From Thiotrichaceae bacterium (GTDB lineage: Bacteria > Pseudomonadota > Gammaproteobacteria > Thiotrichales > Thiotrichaceae): a stretch of DNA of 8,082 bases. The notes under the pieces were generated by a model. The model did no database searches. It worked only from the letters and a program-made list of their open reading frames with translations, and was not told the origin of the DNA. Positions 6,096 through 8,082 of the stretch are shown one piece after another. Both the position numbers and the translations under genes were made by a program. The stretch's first letter is position 1. Each line of letters opens with the position of its first letter. The stretch is taken from assembly GCA_027024625.1 (NCBI GenBank), contig JALVRY010000485.1, positions 1-8,082 on the forward strand, written 5' to 3'.

Positions 6096-7424
6096 ATGGA
6101 CAACAGCAAAAAGCAAGCAAACAAGGCGAGTATCGGATTTATTAGTTTAGGTTGTCCAAAGGCATTGGTAGATTCCGAGAGGATATTGACTCAACTTCGC
6201 TCGGAAGGTTATGACATTCTACCCAGTTATGATGATGCAGATATGGTCGTTGTTAATACCTGTGGTTTTATTGATGCGGCAGTTGAAGAGTCATTAGATG
6301 CGATTGGCGAAGCGATTGCTGAAAATGGTCGCGTAATCGTCACAGGTTGTCTTGGAGCCGAATCAGAAAAAGTATTAGATGCTCACCCCGATGTGCTTGC
6401 CGTTACAGGACCACATGCATACGAAGAAGTGATGCAAGCGGTGCATCAACATTTACCCGCTCCCCATGATCCCTATGTCGACTTAGTACCACCACAAGGA
6501 ATTAAGTTAACGCCTCGACATTATGCCTATTTAAAAATATCAGAGGGTTGTAATCATCGCTGTACGTTTTGCATTATTCCTGCCTTGCGGGGGGATTTGG
6601 TTACACGTCCTATTGGTGATGTGTTACAAGAAGCAGAAAATTTAGCCAAGGCAGGTGTGAAAGAATTATTAGTCGTATCTCAAGATACCAGTGCCTACGG
6701 CATCGACATTAAATATCGTACAGGCTTCTGGCAAGGTCGACCTGTAAAAAGTCATATTCAAGAGTTAGCCGAAGCTTTGGGCGAGCTTGGTATTTGGGTA
6801 AGACTGCATTATGTTTATCCATACCCACATGTTGATAAGCTTATTCCTTTAATGGCAGAAGGGAAAATTCTCCCTTATTTAGATATTCCCTTTCAACATG
6901 CCAGCCCAAAGATTTTAAAAATGATGAAGCGACCAGCTCATGCAGAAAAGGTATTACATCGTATAAAAAAGTGGCGTGAAATTTGTCCTGATATAACAAT
7001 CCGAAGTACTTTTATTGTCGGTTTTCCTGGCGAAACGGAGGAGGATTTCCAAGAATTACTTGATTTTATCCAAGAAGCTCAATTAGACCGTGTGGGGTGT
7101 TTTATCTATTCTCCTGTTGATGGTGCCGTTGCCAATGACTTAGCTGCTCCTGTTCCTGAGGAAATTAAAGAAGAACGCCTCGAACGTTTTATGGAAATTC
7201 AAGCAGAAATTAGTGCAAGTAAATTAGCTAAGAAAATAGGCAAAATCATTACTGTACTTACTGATCATGTAGAGGAAGGTATCACCATAGCCAGAAGCAA
7301 AGCTGATGCGCCTGAAATTGACGGACAAGTCTACATTGAAGGCGAAATGCTAGAATCCGGTCAATTTGTTGAAGTTAAAATTACACATTCAGATGAGCAT
7401 GATTTATGGGCTAAGCTGGTTTGA
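6096..7424 (+). CDS. rimO: Ribosomal protein S12 (Asp88/89) methylthiotransferase RimO
   Basis: A radical-SAM methylthiotransferase that adds a methylthio group to the conserved aspartate of ribosomal protein uS12. The 442-residue length is essentially that of E. coli RimO (441). Domain order: N-terminal UPF0004 domain (about 12-125) with three cluster cysteines, Cys20 in [12 protein letters not shown], Cys56 in NTCGFID and Cys85 in VTGCLG. The radical-SAM domain (about 140-370) has [13 protein letters not shown] (Cys152, Cys156, Cys159), [11 protein letters not shown] (260-270) and [15 protein letters not shown] (304-318). The C-terminal TRAM domain covers about 376-442. The [12 protein letters not shown] form and the LRGDLVTRP following the cluster (164-172) favour RimO over MiaB. 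All catalytic cysteines are present. The ATG at 6096 gives the normal N-terminus. Two [4Fe-4S] clusters are expected. It appears independently transcribed. Confidence 0.96.
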   Translation: MDNSKKQANKASIGFISLGCPKALVDSERILTQLRSEGYDILPSYDDADMVVVNTCGFIDAAVEESLDAIGEAIAENGRVIVTGCLGAESEKVLDAHPDVLAVTGPHAYEEVMQAVHQHLPAPHDPYVDLVPPQGIKLTPRHYAYLKISEGCNHRCTFCIIPALRGDLVTRPIGDVLQEAENLAKAGVKELLVVSQDTSAYGIDIKYRTGFWQGRPVKSHIQELAEALGELGIWVRLHYVYPYPHVDKLIPLMAEGKILPYLDIPFQHASPKILKMMKRPAHAEKVLHRIKKWREICPDITIRSTFIVGFPGETEEDFQELLDFIQEAQLDRVGCFIYSPVDGAVANDLAAPVPEEIKEERLERFMEIQAEISASKLAKKIGKIITVLTDHVEEGITIARSKADAPEIDGQVYIEGEMLESGQFVEVKITHSDEHDLWAKLV

Positions 7425-7429
7425 TCAGG

Positions 7430-7539
7430 TAGTGGGTTAAAGCTATATGAAGCCATACAAGTGTGTAAGTGGCTGCTTTTCAAGTTGTATATTTCTAAGA
7501 AGGAGAATTATGTATATTAACAACAGCTTTAACCCGCTA
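7430..7539. repeat. 110-bp inverted-repeat element between rimO and nei (MITE-like)
   Basis: TAGTGGGTTAAAGCT (7430-7444) and AGCTTTAACCCGCTA (7525-7539) are 15-bp terminal inverted repeats with one mismatch. Both ends are TA, and complementarity is lost immediately outside. Inside, ATACAA (7455-7460) can pair with TTGTAT (7485-7490); the rest is not symmetric. The element begins 5 nt after the rimO stop. Its size and TA ends fit a MITE, but its termini differ from those of the 541-657 element, so it is a different family. A structured RNA is the alternative reading. Confidence 0.5.
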
Positions 7540-7548
7540 TCCAGATAA
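7510..7548 (+). CDS. Possible 12-residue ORF with strong Shine-Dalgarno
   Basis: AAGGAG (7500-7505) precedes the ATG at 7510 by 4 nt, and the frame MYINNSFNPLSR ends at TAA 7546-7548. The initiation site is better than that of most genes in this window, and the frame crosses the right inverted repeat of the 7430-7539 element. It could be a leader peptide for nei or a remnant of a truncated gene. Such a short frame is also easily produced by chance. Confidence 0.2.
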   Translation: MYINNSFNPLSR

Positions 7549-7584
7549 ACTTGCTTCAGATTCTTTTAAGCTAAGGAGCATAAT

Positions 7585-8082
7585 ATGCCAGAGGGGCCAG
7601 AAATTCGTCGAGCGGCTGACAAGGTGGAGCGTGCGATTAGTAATCAAACTATATTAAAAATAGAATTTGGCTTGCCTCATCTTAAAGCTTGGGAACCTAA
7701 ATTTTCAGGTAGCAAGGTGATAAAGATAGAGACCTACGGCAAGGCGATGGTAACGTGCTTTGATAATGGGTTTGCAATTTATAGTCATAACCAACTTTAT
7801 GGACGATGGATTTGTTGCCCTGCTAATCAAGTACCTGCTACGACAAGGCAGTTGCGTTTAGGAATTTACACTAAAGATCAATGGGCGCTGCTCTATAGTG
7901 CATCTGAAATAGAGGTGCTACGTGCAGATGAAATATCTGAGCATCCTTTTATCAAGAAACTGGGTTTGGATGTTTTAAGTGCAGAGATTACAACAAGCTA
8001 TATTGTAGATAAGCTTAAATCAGCATCTTATCGAAATCGGCAAATTGGTGGTTTTCTTACAGATCAATCTTTTGTGGCAGGG
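7585..8082 (+). CDS. nei: Endonuclease VIII, 5' part (truncated by window edge)
   Basis: A bifunctional DNA glycosylase/AP lyase of the Fpg/Nei family that excises oxidised pyrimidines. The first 166 residues of about 263 are visible, and the frame is open at the right edge. The N-terminus MPEGPEIRRAAD carries the catalytic Pro2 and Glu3 (after removal of Met). Lys53 in ETYGKAM is the conserved beta-hairpin lysine, and YSHNQLYGRW (66-75) and LLYSASEIEVL (102-112) are Nei-specific, separating it from MutM. The final YRNRQIGGFLTDQSFVAG leads into the helix-two-turn-helix, normally followed by GNYLR. The zinc finger lies beyond the edge. AAGGAG (7573-7578) is 6 nt before the ATG and fixes the start. 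It is separated from rimO by the inverted-repeat element. Confidence 0.95.
   Translation, partial: MPEGPEIRRAADKVERAISNQTILKIEFGLPHLKAWEPKFSGSKVIKIETYGKAMVTCFDNGFAIYSHNQLYGRWICCPANQVPATTRQLRLGIYTKDQWALLYSASEIEVLRADEISEHPFIKKLGLDVLSAEITTSYIVDKLKSASYRNRQIGGFLTDQSFVAG

Noticed and set aside
7485..7518. TTGTAT and TATATT as a nei promoter inside the inverted repeat
   Set aside because: Spacing between the hexamers is about 22 bp, outside the usual range, and alternatives are no better.

Overview
The window looks like chromosomal DNA from an AT-rich gammaproteobacterium. The evidence is a YcgL-family gene, an Escherichia-type endonuclease VIII, RimO, and a lipopolysaccharide (LPS) core heptosyltransferase of the WaaC type, which implies a Gram-negative outer membrane. 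All genes are on the + strand and no transposase or phage gene is visible. I cannot name the genus from the sequence alone.

Layout. Positions 1-268 hold the C-terminal end of an unrecognised protein, followed 5 nt later by a ycgL gene (274-534). A 117-bp long imperfect palindrome (541-657), probably a MITE-like or structured intergenic element, separates ycgL from a four-gene cobalamin operon. The operon is a CbiX-type sirohydrochlorin cobaltochelatase (738-1676), precorrin-8X methylmutase (1682-2320), a fused CbiE-CbiT precorrin-6Y methyltransferase/decarboxylase (2317-3576) and a C20-methyltransferase (3566-4267). These genes are nearly contiguous or overlapping. Next come a heptosyltransferase I gene (4325-5299), a stand-alone YqfO/NIF3-like domain protein (5548-5859), rimO (6096-7424), a second inverted-repeat element (7430-7539) containing a tiny ORF with a strong Shine-Dalgarno, and the 5' part of nei (7585 to the window edge).

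How the genes work together. CbiX inserts cobalt into sirohydrochlorin. The C20-methyltransferase, the CbiET-type enzyme and the methylmutase perform three later steps of corrin-ring construction. The other ring enzymes (C17, C11 and C1 steps, ring contraction, amidation and so on) are not here and must lie upstream or downstream of this window or elsewhere if the pathway is complete. CbiX marks early cobalt insertion, so although the methyltransferases would often be named with cob symbols, their true substrates may be cobalt-containing intermediates. No cobalamin riboswitch is visible upstream of the operon.

The remaining genes are ordinary housekeeping functions: LPS inner core, S12 methylthiolation and oxidised-base excision repair. 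I do not see a previously undescribed multi-gene system. The most noteworthy signals are the two non-identical intergenic palindromic elements, the metal-binding tail of CbiX, and a hairpin covering the rimO translation start region. No gene-free stretch exceeds about 250 bases.
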